Translations under genes and position numbers: made by a program
In this document: piece by piece, positions 45,311-53,789 of the stretch
How positions within the stretch are numbered: the stretch's first letter is position 1
Layout of the letters: each line of letters begins with the position of its first letter
Notes under the pieces: model-generated
Seen by the model: only the letters and a program-made list of their open reading frames with translations
The model's database searches: none
Told to the model about the DNA's origin: nothing
Assembly (NCBI GenBank): GCA_947462335.1
Contig: OX381705.1
Coordinates: 44,902,175 to 44,966,174 of the forward strand
Length of the DNA stretch: 64,000 nt
Source: Harmothoe impar
Lineage: Eukaryota; Annelida; Polychaeta; Phyllodocida; Polynoidae
Direction of reading: 5' to 3'

Positions 45311-46285
45311 ATGTCTGTTGAAAAGAAAGACAAGAAAGATGTTTCTCAGATTAAAATACTAAGAGACATTTATTTTGATCCTAGAAATAAAGCATCTTTT
45401 AGTACAGCAAGAAAACTATTTCTAGCTGCAAAGTCCATAGATGACACAATACAATACAAGGATGTTGAAACGTTCCTACAGAACACAGAAACTTATACTT
45501 CCCACAAAAATATTAAGCACAAATTTCTTCGTCGCAAGACTATAGTGCGTGGATTAGACGATCAATGGCAGATTGATTTGATCAGTATTTATCACATCGA
45601 ACAATACAACAACAATGTAAAATATATATTAGCCTGTATTGATTGTTTTTCACGATATGCATTCGTGCAAGGATTAAGTAGGAAAACAGCAGAAATTACA
45701 TTACAAGGGTTCAAGAAAATACTATCTCGGACCAAAAGGAAACCACGACTTATTCAGTTAGACGAAGGAAGCGAATTCAAAGGAGTTTTCAAAAAGTTTC
45801 TACAACAGAATGGAATAAAATCTTTCAGTACATCTCAAGACACAAAATGTGCCATAGTTGAACGATTTAATCGGACATTACAAGATAAAATATATAAATA
45901 TATGACTGCTAAAAACAGCCTGAGATATATCGATGTATTACAGGACATAGTATATGGCTACAATCATAGCATACATAGAACTTTGGGTATAGCCCCTGTT
46001 GCAGTGAACAAAGGAAACGAAAAAAAGTTGTGGAAAAAACTATATGGTAAATATCTTTATTCTAAAAAAAATCGTCTGGCTTTTGCAGTGGGAGATAAAG
46101 TACGAATTACGAAGTACCATACCACATTTAGTCGAGGTTACACTTCCCGGTGGAAGAAAGAAATTTTTCAAGTGGCATATGTGTTGAGAACTTGGCCGGT
46201 GACATTTGTGTTAATAGATTCTAACAATGAAATACTCAGTGGTAGTTTTTATGCAGAGGAATTAAATAAAATTAAGACTGTATAA
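45311..46285 (+). CDS. INT: Retroviral-type integrase (DDE)
   Basis: 324 residues. It inserts the linear element into host DNA, which explains the 6-bp duplication at the ends. The RNase H-fold catalytic triad is visible: Asp89 in WQIDL, Asp151 in QLDEGSEF and Glu184 in AIVERFNRTL, with 32 residues between the last two by my count. The N-terminal 80 residues replace the usual HHCC domain with a basic helical region. The C-terminal part (about 230-324: FAVGDKVRITKYHTTFSRGY, then FQVAYVL) has the SH3/chromo-like beta pattern of Polinton integrases. The gene ends TAA one base before the ATPase ATG, so the two are probably co-expressed. Confidence 0.95.
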   Translation: MSVEKKDKKDVSQIKILRDIYFDPRNKASFSTARKLFLAAKSIDDTIQYKDVETFLQNTETYTSHKNIKHKFLRRKTIVRGLDDQWQIDLISIYHIEQYNNNVKYILACIDCFSRYAFVQGLSRKTAEITLQGFKKILSRTKRKPRLIQLDEGSEFKGVFKKFLQQNGIKSFSTSQDTKCAIVERFNRTLQDKIYKYMTAKNSLRYIDVLQDIVYGYNHSIHRTLGIAPVAVNKGNEKKLWKKLYGKYLYSKKNRLAFAVGDKVRITKYHTTFSRGYTSRWKKEIFQVAYVLRTWPVTFVLIDSNNEILSGSFYAEELNKIKTV

Positions 46286-46286
46286 C

Positions 46287-46937
46287 ATGTCTCATACACT
46301 ACCAACATATAATGCATGTCTCCGTGTACCATTTTCTATGATAGTAGCAGGTCCGAGTAATAGCGGGAAAACTACTTTTGTATATGATTTATTGCATAAT
46401 TCTGATCGTGTCATAGAAAAGAAAATAGACTATGTAGTATGGTTTTATGGACAGACTATTCCCGAAATAAGCAATGAAATGAAAAAAGTCAAATTTATAC
46501 ATGGATTACCTTCTTCTTTAGATGAATATATTGAACCAGGATTGAATGGAGTTTTTGTTATTGATGATCTGATGAAAGAATGTGAGAACAATTCCATCGT
46601 AGGAGATTTCTTCACTAAACGTTGTCATCATGAAAAATTAAATGTTGTATATTTGTCGCAGAACTTATTCTCAGATGGGAAAGAGAGGAAAACTCTGAGC
46701 AAAAATGCCACATATCTTGTTGTATTCAATACTCCGTTAGATCAGACTATATCTCATTCACTAGCAAGGAAATTGATGCCCAAGAACATAAAGACATTTC
46801 ATGATATATTCATGGAAGCAACGAAGACTCCGCATTCATACTTGTTCATAGACGGTCACCAAAAAAGTCCTGCTGAAATAAGGTTGAGAGGACAAATAAC
46901 CGGCGCTGTACAACATGTATTCTTTCCAACCAAATGA
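46287..46937 (+). CDS. ATP: Genome-packaging ATPase (A32/FtsK-HerA type)
   Basis: 216 residues. Walker A is GPSNSGKT at residues 22-29 and Walker B is VFVIDD at about 89-94. A later strand, LNVVYLSQNLF, matches the sensor/Q motif of the A32-like packaging ATPases of Polintons, virophages and nucleocytoplasmic viruses. Length is normal for the family. The protein pumps DNA into preformed capsids. Its ATG lies one base after the integrase stop, within TAACATG, with no room for a separate promoter. Confidence 0.95.
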   Translation: MSHTLPTYNACLRVPFSMIVAGPSNSGKTTFVYDLLHNSDRVIEKKIDYVVWFYGQTIPEISNEMKKVKFIHGLPSSLDEYIEPGLNGVFVIDDLMKECENNSIVGDFFTKRCHHEKLNVVYLSQNLFSDGKERKTLSKNATYLVVFNTPLDQTISHSLARKLMPKNIKTFHDIFMEATKTPHSYLFIDGHQKSPAEIRLRGQITGAVQHVFFPTK

Positions 46938-46950
46938 GAATAAAAGTGTA

Positions 46951-46960
46951 TGAGATAAAA
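46951..46960 (+). promoter_or_regulatory. TGAGATA motif before basic virion-protein gene
   Basis: TGAGATAAAA, 63 bp upstream of the ATG at 47014 and 14 bp after the ATPase stop. Confidence 0.5.
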
Positions 46961-47013
46961 GAAGGTAGTTGTTTCATTCCTTACCATATGACATATATAC
47001 TTTATACACCACC

Positions 47014-47457
47014 ATGGTAAAAGCTAAGAAAAAAAACGATAAAACGAAAGCAATAAAGAAAAAAATTAAGAAGAGTGTGGGGAAGAAAAGAAACAGCAAA
47101 AAAAGAGGTGTACCAGCATCAAGGAATACAGCATTTCTTTGCCTGTTAGGAAAAGCAAAGCAGAAGAAAAAAAGGTGTCTTTTAATTGATTATGCAGGGA
47201 AAACTGACTTAGATGCCATAATGCAATGCATTTTCAATTTATTGTCTGGTAATATAAAAATAAACAAGGTAACTTTCAATAAATTAAAAAAACATAAAAA
47301 TACAATGAGGTATTTAATAAACCGTCGTGTGAATAATACACAAAGGAAGAAAGTGCTGAAACAAAAAGGAGGATTCTTACCCTTTCTTATACCTCTAGCA
47401 GTAAAATTATTAGGAGGACTAGTCCCTGCTATAGCCGGCGCAGTCACTGGTAGATAA
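47014..47457 (+). CDS. Small basic virion protein with hydrophobic GGF tail
   Basis: 147 residues from ATG 47014; the open frame upstream lacks an ATG. The first 35 residues are almost all Lys/Arg, followed by a helical middle (LLIDYAGKTDLDAIMQCIFN, then the KLKKHKNTMRYL block). The last 30 are KQKGGFLPFLIPLAVKLLGG and a short Ala/Gly end, probably membrane-active or capsid-binding. The combination of middle helices with a KQKGGFL tail is widespread in metazoan Polintons and adintoviruses and is usually treated as an adenovirus core-protein-like (pX-type) virion component. Function is inferred from that. Confidence 0.7.
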   Translation: MVKAKKKNDKTKAIKKKIKKSVGKKRNSKKRGVPASRNTAFLCLLGKAKQKKKRCLLIDYAGKTDLDAIMQCIFNLLSGNIKINKVTFNKLKKHKNTMRYLINRRVNNTQRKKVLKQKGGFLPFLIPLAVKLLGGLVPAIAGAVTGR

Positions 47458-47464
47458 AACTAAA

Positions 47465-48610
47465 ATGACTTCTACTTTCAAAAAGAGTGTTCTGATACCA
47501 CTCTCTGTATACAACACGTTGAACTGCAAGAGAAATGAAGTGGCACATCAGGAAAATGATACTGTAGAAGAAGAGAGGAACAACATCATACAAAGGCAAG
47601 AAGAGCTTTTGAAGCAGAGACTGTACAACATTCCTTCTTACACAGTACTATCCACCAATCAAAATATCAGAAAAGATATTCCTTCCACCGGATATGTAAC
47701 ATCCCTGCATGCTGATGAAAGCAAAGTGGGGATACCGCTTTCACATATTTTAGACAGGGTGAGAAAAGGACAAGTACCTAACATCAGAAGTATACTAAAC
47801 AAAATGCTAGAGTTAGATGTGACATGGGATGAAGAGGGAGTAATTTCAATTAACTCAAATGTAGTGTTAAATTCTAACATATTCGATATCATGAGATACT
47901 TTTCTAATCCTAGTATGAGAGTAGAACCTGCTGGAACAGAAATATTATACAAACATTTGTCTCCATATGTTCCTAAATCATGGTTTAAGAACAAACCTAC
48001 AATCGGTAAGAGAAAAATTACTACACCTTATGTTTCAACTGAGTATCCTCTAGAAGAAAATGACATGCAACATTTACGTCATGAGAATAAAAGACTAATG
48101 CAGAAAATAAAGAAGTTGCAACACCATGATGCATCCGATGATGAATACTCTGATGAAGAAAAAAGTGCTAATTCTGAAGAAAAAGAAAAAAGTATAATGC
48201 AGCATGACATAGATAAAATTTTCAAACCCACTCCGTTGCTAGAGATGAGGAAAAGTGAGGAAGAAAAAGAATTAACCCCTCCAACATACTATGCTGATGA
48301 AGAATCAGAAGAAAAAGGGAAAAAAGGAGAAGCAAGTGGTGGTACAATTGAAGGAACAGAAATAATAAAAACCACTCCCCCAAAATTTAATGAAAAACAA
48401 CAGATTTTTTCCCCTATGCAAGACAAACTCGTTAGCCCTCTTTCCAGTAAGAAATCTTCTAAAAAAAAGAAAGGGAAAAAGAATTCGGCTGAAAAAGACA
48501 TATTCCACGAGAAAGAGATGCAAAGTACCCCAGTTACCATATCGCGTAGTGGGAGAAGAACCATGAAAAGTAAGAAGTATGATCAACCTGAATGGGAAAC
48601 AAAATGGTAA
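47465..48610 (+). CDS. Polinton virion-associated protein of unknown function
   Basis: 381 residues, ATG seven bases after the previous stop. The N-terminal half has a helical segment with many Gln/Glu (NIIQRQEELLKQRL), then an alpha/beta block around LDVTWDEEGVISINSNVVLN and IFDIMRYFSNP. A block of this kind (short segments ending W..xG.I, then a 'Ni.DL/M' helix) is common in animal Polintons. A coiled-coil stretch (MQHLRHENKRLMQKIKKLQ, about 199-217) and a low-complexity Glu/Lys/Ser region follow. The tail SRSGRRTMKSKKYDQPEWE is basic. It lies between two small virion-protein genes, which suggests a structural or assembly role. Confidence 0.55.
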   Translation: MTSTFKKSVLIPLSVYNTLNCKRNEVAHQENDTVEEERNNIIQRQEELLKQRLYNIPSYTVLSTNQNIRKDIPSTGYVTSLHADESKVGIPLSHILDRVRKGQVPNIRSILNKMLELDVTWDEEGVISINSNVVLNSNIFDIMRYFSNPSMRVEPAGTEILYKHLSPYVPKSWFKNKPTIGKRKITTPYVSTEYPLEENDMQHLRHENKRLMQKIKKLQHHDASDDEYSDEEKSANSEEKEKSIMQHDIDKIFKPTPLLEMRKSEEEKELTPPTYYADEESEEKGKKGEASGGTIEGTEIIKTTPPKFNEKQQIFSPMQDKLVSPLSSKKSSKKKKGKKNSAEKDIFHEKEMQSTPVTISRSGRRTMKSKKYDQPEWETKW

Positions 48611-48632
48611 TTAGTAATATAATAAACTATAT

Positions 48633-48641
48633 TGAGATAAA
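48633..48641 (+). promoter_or_regulatory. TGAGATA motif before pVI-like gene
   Basis: TGAGATAAA, 40 bp upstream of the ATG at 48673. Confidence 0.45.
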
Positions 48642-48672
48642 GAAGAACACAGCGTGAATTAAATTACATGAC

Positions 48673-49107
48673 ATGTACAGTAAAACAGAACATGGAAAAC
48701 GTGGGAAAGAAATTTCCTATGCAAACTTGTACAACCGATCATCTGTACATCCATACATAGTACAACATGGTAGGGGATATCATCTGACCCCATTCATGGG
48801 TAAAAGACATCAGAAAGGATATGGGCTAGGTAACGTCATAAGCGGACTATTTCGAACTATCATACCCCTTGTTAAACCATTAGTGAAAAGCGGTGCTAAG
48901 ACAATAGGAAGAAGAATGCTGAAAGGAGGAGTAAAAGTAGCAAAAAATGTTATGAAAGGAACTAGCCTAAAGAGAGCATTGAAAGATGAAGCAATGGAAA
49001 GTATGTCTGATCTGACATCAGATGCCTTATCTTATGCTAACAAAAAAATGAAAAAAGGGCCACCAAGGAAGAAAAGAAAGACTAATACAAAAGACATATT
49101 TAACTGA
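48673..49107 (+). CDS. Small amphipathic virion protein (pVI/pX-like)
   Basis: 144 residues. A Gly-rich amphipathic segment (KGYGLGNVISGLFRTIIPLV, about 52-71) is followed by alternating basic and hydrophobic helices and a Lys/Arg-rich end with PPRKKRKT, a likely nuclear signal. A YGLG...LFR...P motif immediately before the major capsid gene is a standard feature of animal Polintons and adintoviruses. It is compared with adenovirus membrane-lytic and core proteins. The TGA stop at 49105-49107 is part of TGAGATAAAA. Confidence 0.7.
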   Translation: MYSKTEHGKRGKEISYANLYNRSSVHPYIVQHGRGYHLTPFMGKRHQKGYGLGNVISGLFRTIIPLVKPLVKSGAKTIGRRMLKGGVKVAKNVMKGTSLKRALKDEAMESMSDLTSDALSYANKKMKKGPPRKKRKTNTKDIFN

Positions 49108-49130
49108 GATAAAATTTCCCCTGAGATAAG
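49105..49130 (+). promoter_or_regulatory. Double TGAGATA motif before the major capsid gene
   Basis: TGAGATAAAA at 49105 (TGA is the stop of the preceding gene) and TGAGATAAG at 49122, 72 bp before the capsid ATG. It is the only doubled site, in front of what should be the most highly expressed gene. Confidence 0.55.
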
Positions 49131-49193
49131 TAGAACCAGATGATATGTTCCTTTACTATTTTACTCCCTACACAATACAATACGATATATATC

Positions 49194-50549
49194 ATGTCCT
49201 TGTTGGACGACGATCCCTGTCATTGCGCCAGTTCAGATCTGGACTTTTCTTTTGTTCCTCCTACTGATACTACCATAGTAAAAAACTATTATGAAAAAGT
49301 AGAACCTACAGCATCTGCTAACAGTAGTACTGTACAATTCGCCCTCAAAGCGAAACACAAGGATTTTATCTGTTTAAAGAATTCTTATCTTCAACTCAGT
49401 GCAAAGATTTTAAAGAAAGACAAAACCGTTCCAGCAGCTCTAAATGCAGCAGGAGATGCCATACCAGATGCATCCAAAGTTTTCCCTACCAATTATTTAG
49501 GGGCTACGATGTTCAAGAACGTTAAAGTGTCTATTGGAGGAGTAAGGATATCCGACAGCAATGATTTGTACCCGTACAAAGCGTTCTTCGAGTATCTTCT
49601 AAGCTACTTCCCACAAGTGGCAGAAAAAAGTGGTTCACTATGTTTCTGGCATAAAGACACAAAAGATTTCAATGAAGTAACACATCTGACTGATGCTACT
49701 CACAATGCCGGATCAAAAAAAAGATTCGAAAGGACGAAATTCGGTAAGATATTTGAAATCACTACTAGAATACATGATGATCTATTCTGCCAAAATAAGC
49801 TGATACCTGGAGAAGTACCTCTGACCATAGAATTTGACAGAGCGGATGAAACATTTTGTCTCATGGCGAAAGAAGAGGCACAAAAATATATGATAGAAAT
49901 ACAAGACATATGCCTGATGGTTAAACGATATAGGCTAACAGATGAGTTCTATGATTCATTCATCAGAGAAAGAAAACAGGGTTTCAGTTTGAAATATCCT
50001 TTGAGGAAAGTTGAAATGAAATATATAACTTTTGGACCGCAAAAGTCTATACTACAGGCACCTCATATAGTAAATAATACACCACTTCCCAAACGAGTCA
50101 TTGCAGCCTTAGTCCATTTAGATGGGTTCTCTGGAAGTAACATTCAAAACCCAATGAAATTTCCACATTATAAAGTGAGAGAAGTAGAATTGAAAGTGAA
50201 CGATGGGGGAACCCCTTTTTACCATTATGAAGTAGACTATCCAAACGATCGTTATAACATGGCTTACATTGCAATGTTGAAAAGCGGAGGAGACATTTTC
50301 AGGAATGATCCAGTCAATATTTCTTTCCAAGAATTCAAAGAAGGAGCAGCAATATATTGCTTTGATATAAGCAAAAATGGGATAGATTCAGAAACATTCG
50401 AGTTGTCAGAAAACGGCTCTCTCAGCCTTACCTTCAAGTTAGAAGACGAGTTGAACCATGGGGTAGCAGCTGTAATATATTTGGAATTTGATGAAATTCT
50501 ATTGTTGGATCAAAGTAACATGATGACCGCTAGATCTACTATGTCTTAG
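49194..50549 (+). CDS. MCP: Major capsid protein (double jelly roll)
   Basis: 451 residues from ATG 49194. An in-frame ATG at 49140 would add 18 hydrophobic residues not expected in the family, so the later start is preferred. Family features: DLDFSFVPPTDTTI near the N-terminus, NSYLQLSAKI, then SNDLYPYKAFFEYLLSY, FGKIFEITTRIHDDLF and IPGEVPLTIEFDRADETF in the first jelly roll, and FPHYKVREVELKVN, NPVNISFQEF and GVAAVIYLEFDEILLLD in the second. This is the Polinton/adintovirus capsomer protein forming trimeric hexons. It is followed two bases later by the protease gene, implying co-expression. Confidence 0.92.
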   Translation: MSLLDDDPCHCASSDLDFSFVPPTDTTIVKNYYEKVEPTASANSSTVQFALKAKHKDFICLKNSYLQLSAKILKKDKTVPAALNAAGDAIPDASKVFPTNYLGATMFKNVKVSIGGVRISDSNDLYPYKAFFEYLLSYFPQVAEKSGSLCFWHKDTKDFNEVTHLTDATHNAGSKKRFERTKFGKIFEITTRIHDDLFCQNKLIPGEVPLTIEFDRADETFCLMAKEEAQKYMIEIQDICLMVKRYRLTDEFYDSFIRERKQGFSLKYPLRKVEMKYITFGPQKSILQAPHIVNNTPLPKRVIAALVHLDGFSGSNIQNPMKFPHYKVREVELKVNDGGTPFYHYEVDYPNDRYNMAYIAMLKSGGDIFRNDPVNISFQEFKEGAAIYCFDISKNGIDSETFELSENGSLSLTFKLEDELNHGVAAVIYLEFDEILLLDQSNMMTARSTMS

Positions 50550-50551
50550 AA

Positions 50552-51058
50552 ATGGACGGGAAACAGATTTTGACAACATTGGAAAAAAACAAGGGAATAA
50601 CAAGCGGAGCATATGGAGTATATTCTGCTGACACTATACCAGTAGTACAGAAATATCCTACTGCATATGTAGTAAACACTGACGACAGTGACTTGCCAGG
50701 ACAACATTGGGTTTGTTTCTTCTTCGAAAATAGTAAGAAAAAGGCCGAATATTTTGATTCTTACGGCTTGCAACCTATGCGTGACACCTTCCTAGAAATA
50801 TTACCTGATACATTTAAATATAATTCTAATACAATTCAAGGATTAGAATCTATTACTTGCGGGGAATATTGCATATATTTTCTGCAAAAAAGGGCTGAAA
50901 AAGTATCCATGCAAGATATAATATGTAGCTTTTCAGAAGACACAAAGTGGAACGACGACAAAGTATATAATTATGTGAGAAAGAATAAAAACTATGTTGT
51001 GAATAGCAACATGAGACAGAAATACCAATGTTGTGTTAGTAGAAAGCACGTGACGTGA
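50552..51058 (+). CDS. PRO: Adenovirus-type maturation protease (C5/Ulp1-like)
   Basis: 168 residues, a cysteine protease expected to process virion proteins. Catalytic residues in order: His52 in GQHWVCFF, Asp69 in EYFDSYG, Gln96 in TIQGLES and Cys103 in TCGEYCIYFL. This His-Asp-Gln-Cys order and spacing match adenovirus protease and Polinton relatives. Length is slightly short but the core is complete. The ATG lies two bases after the major capsid stop. Confidence 0.93.
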   Translation: MDGKQILTTLEKNKGITSGAYGVYSADTIPVVQKYPTAYVVNTDDSDLPGQHWVCFFFENSKKKAEYFDSYGLQPMRDTFLEILPDTFKYNSNTIQGLESITCGEYCIYFLQKRAEKVSMQDIICSFSEDTKWNDDKVYNYVRKNKNYVVNSNMRQKYQCCVSRKHVT

Positions 51059-51061
51059 AAA

Positions 51062-51511
51062 ATGTGGAAGACAACTGGAATAAACTATGCTATGGCACAT
51101 GGAAAACTTACTTCTGCAGTTTTCTTTACCTTTATAGCACTAGTTCTTACTATTGCTATGCTCGTATTAGAAGCAGAAAAGAGGAATCGGGTAAAAGGAC
51201 CGAAGGAAGGAGATGACATTTTCCTGCTGTGTGCTGACACTGGAGGGAGAGCAAATGGATTGAAAAGTGGTCAAACCTTTCTCCATTGCACAGTGCAACT
51301 TGTGGCAGAAAAAACTTCTCCCCTGCATAACATAGACATAGGCGCATTTTTAGAAAGGACATCCTCTAGCATGTTACAGAGCATGGAGACAGAAGAAAAT
51401 GCAGTGAGATCAACCATTGCATCTCCTATTGAAAGCACAGAAAAACATAACATAGTAGTACAACAAATTACTCCCACAGAACAGATTGACAAAACAGAAC
51501 AAAATGACTGA
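51062..51511 (+). CDS. Single-pass membrane protein (Polinton hypothetical)
   Basis: 149 residues, ATG three bases after the protease stop. One strong membrane segment (SAVFFTFIALVLTIAMLVL, about 19-37) near the N-terminus is followed by Lys/Arg, so the tail probably faces the cytosol. The remaining 110 residues are polar, without a known domain. A short-N, single-anchor protein within the structural block could be an accessory virion or membrane-modifying protein. The last 8 bases overlap the next gene. Confidence 0.6.
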   Translation: MWKTTGINYAMAHGKLTSAVFFTFIALVLTIAMLVLEAEKRNRVKGPKEGDDIFLLCADTGGRANGLKSGQTFLHCTVQLVAEKTSPLHNIDIGAFLERTSSSMLQSMETEENAVRSTIASPIESTEKHNIVVQQITPTEQIDKTEQND

Positions 51512-51944
51512 GAAGGGGCACCAAACAAACGAGGAAATGCAATTGAGATCGGGCATGCTGTATAGAAACAAGGAAGAACAGCGGAAGTTGAACAACAGAG
51601 AAGAACAAGAAATTGTTCAGTACGAGCAAGAAGAAGAATACATTTGCAACTTATGTGGAGATGCTCATGGAACAACCCCAACTGTAAAAGATATTGTACA
51701 AGAAATACAAAAAGAAGGAATTGCGAGCGAGGTTGGAAGTGAGATCAAAACAAGTGAAGCAGGAAAAAGTGAGGAAGTAACACAGCAGGAACCATACCAT
51801 ACCAAAGTCAAACCATATGACGTCGAGCTAGACAGAGGGGAAGTTGAACCAAACAATTTCACAGTTTCAACAGAGGAGGATCAAAGCACTCCTCCAATTC
51901 ACTCAATCTGCATTTTTGAAAAAGAGGAAAGAAGTCATCATTAA
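51504..51944 (+). CDS. Acidic hypothetical protein with CxxC motif (Polinton)
   Basis: 146 residues from ATG 51504, overlapping the previous frame by 8 bases (the ATGACTGA overlap), a translational-coupling-like arrangement. Gln/Glu-rich N-terminus with YEQEEEYICNLCGDAH (about 45-60), a single CxxC followed by His, possibly half of a zinc site. The remainder is Glu/Ser/Thr-rich and probably disordered. No family recognised. Confidence 0.5.
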   Translation: MTEKGHQTNEEMQLRSGMLYRNKEEQRKLNNREEQEIVQYEQEEEYICNLCGDAHGTTPTVKDIVQEIQKEGIASEVGSEIKTSEAGKSEEVTQQEPYHTKVKPYDVELDRGEVEPNNFTVSTEEDQSTPPIHSICIFEKEERSHH

Positions 51945-51972
51945 GTAGAAGGAAATCCTCTGGAATACCAGT

Positions 51973-52449
51973 ATGGATCATGCACGTCAAGAATTAGATC
52001 TGTTGCAACATGAGAAAGATATAAATTCACATTTAGAAAACATATACAAAGCGCAGTCTGATTACATCAGATTACTAGAAAAACAAAAAAAGAAGACAGA
52101 AGAAACACTAAATATGATACAAGAAAGAAACTTGGAGTTAGAAAATGATTTAAAACAGGCGCAAGGACAAATAATGAACCACTTGGCCCATAGGAGAGCA
52201 GCGGGGATAGTACGAGAAGAAAGAGAATGGAGGAGAAGACATAACAGGCAATCCGAATTGAACAAAAACAGGGAAAACATTTTAGCAGGATTCATACCTA
52301 AGTTAAATATGTTCTCTGCTGGTAACATAGTAGCGGATGGAGAAGGGGATGCGGAGGAACAGGAAAACTATGATACAGTTGATTTACCCCGCGAGGATAT
52401 AATGCAGCATTATAGGAATTTATCTGACACAGAAGGAGAAGAAACATAA
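51973..52449 (+). CDS. Coiled-coil protein 1 (Polinton hypothetical)
   Basis: 158 residues. Residues 1-110 form an almost continuous heptad-rich coil (ELDLLQHEKDINSHLENIYK, then LEKQKKKTEETLNMIQERN and ELNKNRENIL). The C-terminal 45 are acidic. No enzymatic motif. It could be an assembly scaffold or fibre-like component; that is inference from the coil alone. Confidence 0.55.
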   Translation: MDHARQELDLLQHEKDINSHLENIYKAQSDYIRLLEKQKKKTEETLNMIQERNLELENDLKQAQGQIMNHLAHRRAAGIVREEREWRRRHNRQSELNKNRENILAGFIPKLNMFSAGNIVADGEGDAEEQENYDTVDLPREDIMQHYRNLSDTEGEET

Positions 52450-52476
52450 CTCTGACTCATCACAACAAAACATAAC

Positions 52477-52484
52477 TGAGATAC
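52477..52484 (+). promoter_or_regulatory. TGAGATA motif before coiled-coil protein 2
   Basis: TGAGATAC, 37 bp upstream of the ATG at 52514. Confidence 0.45.
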
Positions 52485-52513
52485 TTAGAGTGAACAAACA
52501 TGTCACACATTAC

Positions 52514-52789
52514 ATGCCTGAATACATCATCGGAATGTCCTTCTACAGCAAAGACTGTCCTCATCATGAAACCATTAACACTTTACAACATGTAAAACAG
52601 TTACAGCACAACTACATTCTGCAGCTTCAAAATGAGAGAGACAATGCAATCAGGAAAATAGCTGAACTAGAAGAGAAAAATAATTTTCTTCTCGCTCAAG
52701 TAACTGAACAGCAAGGAATAATATTAGAACAGTATGCAGCCAAACTAGGGCATACCTCATTCAATACGAGAAAAACATTTTGTGATTGA
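52514..52789 (+). CDS. Coiled-coil protein 2 (Polinton hypothetical)
   Basis: 91 residues from ATG 52514; a GTG at 52490 would extend it by 8. A leucine-rich coil spans about 22-80 (LQHVKQLQHNYILQLQNERD, then IAELEEKNNFLLAQVTEQQG). The N-terminus has Cys-Pro-His-His (DCPHHETI). It resembles coiled-coil protein 1 in character but I see no sequence match strong enough to call them paralogues. Confidence 0.5.
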   Translation: MPEYIIGMSFYSKDCPHHETINTLQHVKQLQHNYILQLQNERDNAIRKIAELEEKNNFLLAQVTEQQGIILEQYAAKLGHTSFNTRKTFCD

Positions 52790-52830
52790 ACAACTTGGTA
52801 CAAGAAGCACTTTGAACAACAGACAAGGAA

Positions 52831-53484
52831 ATGACGTTAAAAACATATAGCACATATAAATTATTAAAAAACTGCGCAGATGAGCCAGTGTTGAAATATG
52901 CCAAAAGAGGTCACTACAAAGTGACTGGGAATCCACTGTTCATTTCCCTTGTGACCAACCATTTTGAGCAAGTGCTACGACATCGAAAATGGATAACACG
53001 CATGTTCTTTCTGATCAGTCATGCATTAAGTAAAGAGGAAAGGGAACATTTATATGAGAGAATATTACATCATGACTTGTCAAAATTTTCTACCATTGAG
53101 GCAATAGGTTACAGTATAAATTTTCACAGAAAAGAAAAAAAGAAAAATAGAAAAGAAGAAAGGTGCTGGGAAAGAGCATTGAGACATCATTACGACAACA
53201 ATGATCATCATCCTGAGCATAGCTTGCCGAACAAGATGGATCAATATGCTTTGCTTGAAAGTATAATTGACATGCTAGCTTGTAGAGCAGAAAAGGATAT
53301 AAGTAAGGACAACACAAATCTGAATTCTGTTCTTGATATTCCAGACATGTACTTCGAACGATATACTATAGAAGACAAAAAAAAAGCAACACAATATATC
53401 ACGCATTGGAAAACAATATTACGCGATACTGAATTCCAAAAGTATTTCATGCAAGAAGTGATATATGAAACAGATGGTAAGTGA
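52831..53484 (+). CDS. DUF5662-like HD-type protein
   Basis: 217 residues. The central part, ILHHDLSKFS followed some 35 residues later by ALRHHYDNNDHHPEH and then MDQYALLESIIDMLA, matches the DUF5662 pattern known mainly from phages and bacteria, where His/Asp residues in HxxHDxSK and HH...N.HHPEH would bind a metal as in HD hydrolases. All these residues are present. Family function is not established; a nucleotide or phosphate hydrolase role is a guess from the HD-like motif. In this element it sits between the coiled-coil genes and the death-domain gene, in the accessory block. Confidence 0.7.
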   Translation: MTLKTYSTYKLLKNCADEPVLKYAKRGHYKVTGNPLFISLVTNHFEQVLRHRKWITRMFFLISHALSKEEREHLYERILHHDLSKFSTIEAIGYSINFHRKEKKKNRKEERCWERALRHHYDNNDHHPEHSLPNKMDQYALLESIIDMLACRAEKDISKDNTNLNSVLDIPDMYFERYTIEDKKKATQYITHWKTILRDTEFQKYFMQEVIYETDGK

Positions 53485-53789
53485 AAAAAGGATCACATGT
53501 ATTATATGAGGTGTAATGAACGATGCTATATATCACCTGAGATAAGCAAACCATATTGCATTCAAACATGACATGCCGGCGATATGATAAGTAGAAATGT
53601 GTACATGTCATATTCCATGTTTGTAATAATATTTCAGTACATATTGGAGTTGAAAGAACTACTTCTTTGTTAAATTGTAAAGTGAGTATCAACGCAAGGT
53701 TACACACCATATGCTTTGTTAAATTGATTGTTACAACAGTTGAAAGAACTACTTCTTTGTTAAATTGATTGTGTTACAACAAAGAGAAC
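53485..53789 (+). other. 305-bp intergenic stretch with duplicated 29-bp element
   Basis: A TGAGATAAG motif lies at 53538. A 29-bp direct repeat (starts GTTGAAAGAACTACTTCTTT) occurs at 53651-53679 and 53739-53767, the second ending 22 bp before the death-domain ATG. TTTGTTAAATTG also occurs once more between them. This is a likely promoter region for the death-domain gene. Confidence 0.6.

Noticed and set aside
49140..49193. Earlier capsid start adding 18 hydrophobic residues
   Set aside because: Capsid proteins of this family start shortly before the DLDFSFVPP block and have no signal peptide, so 49194 is preferred.
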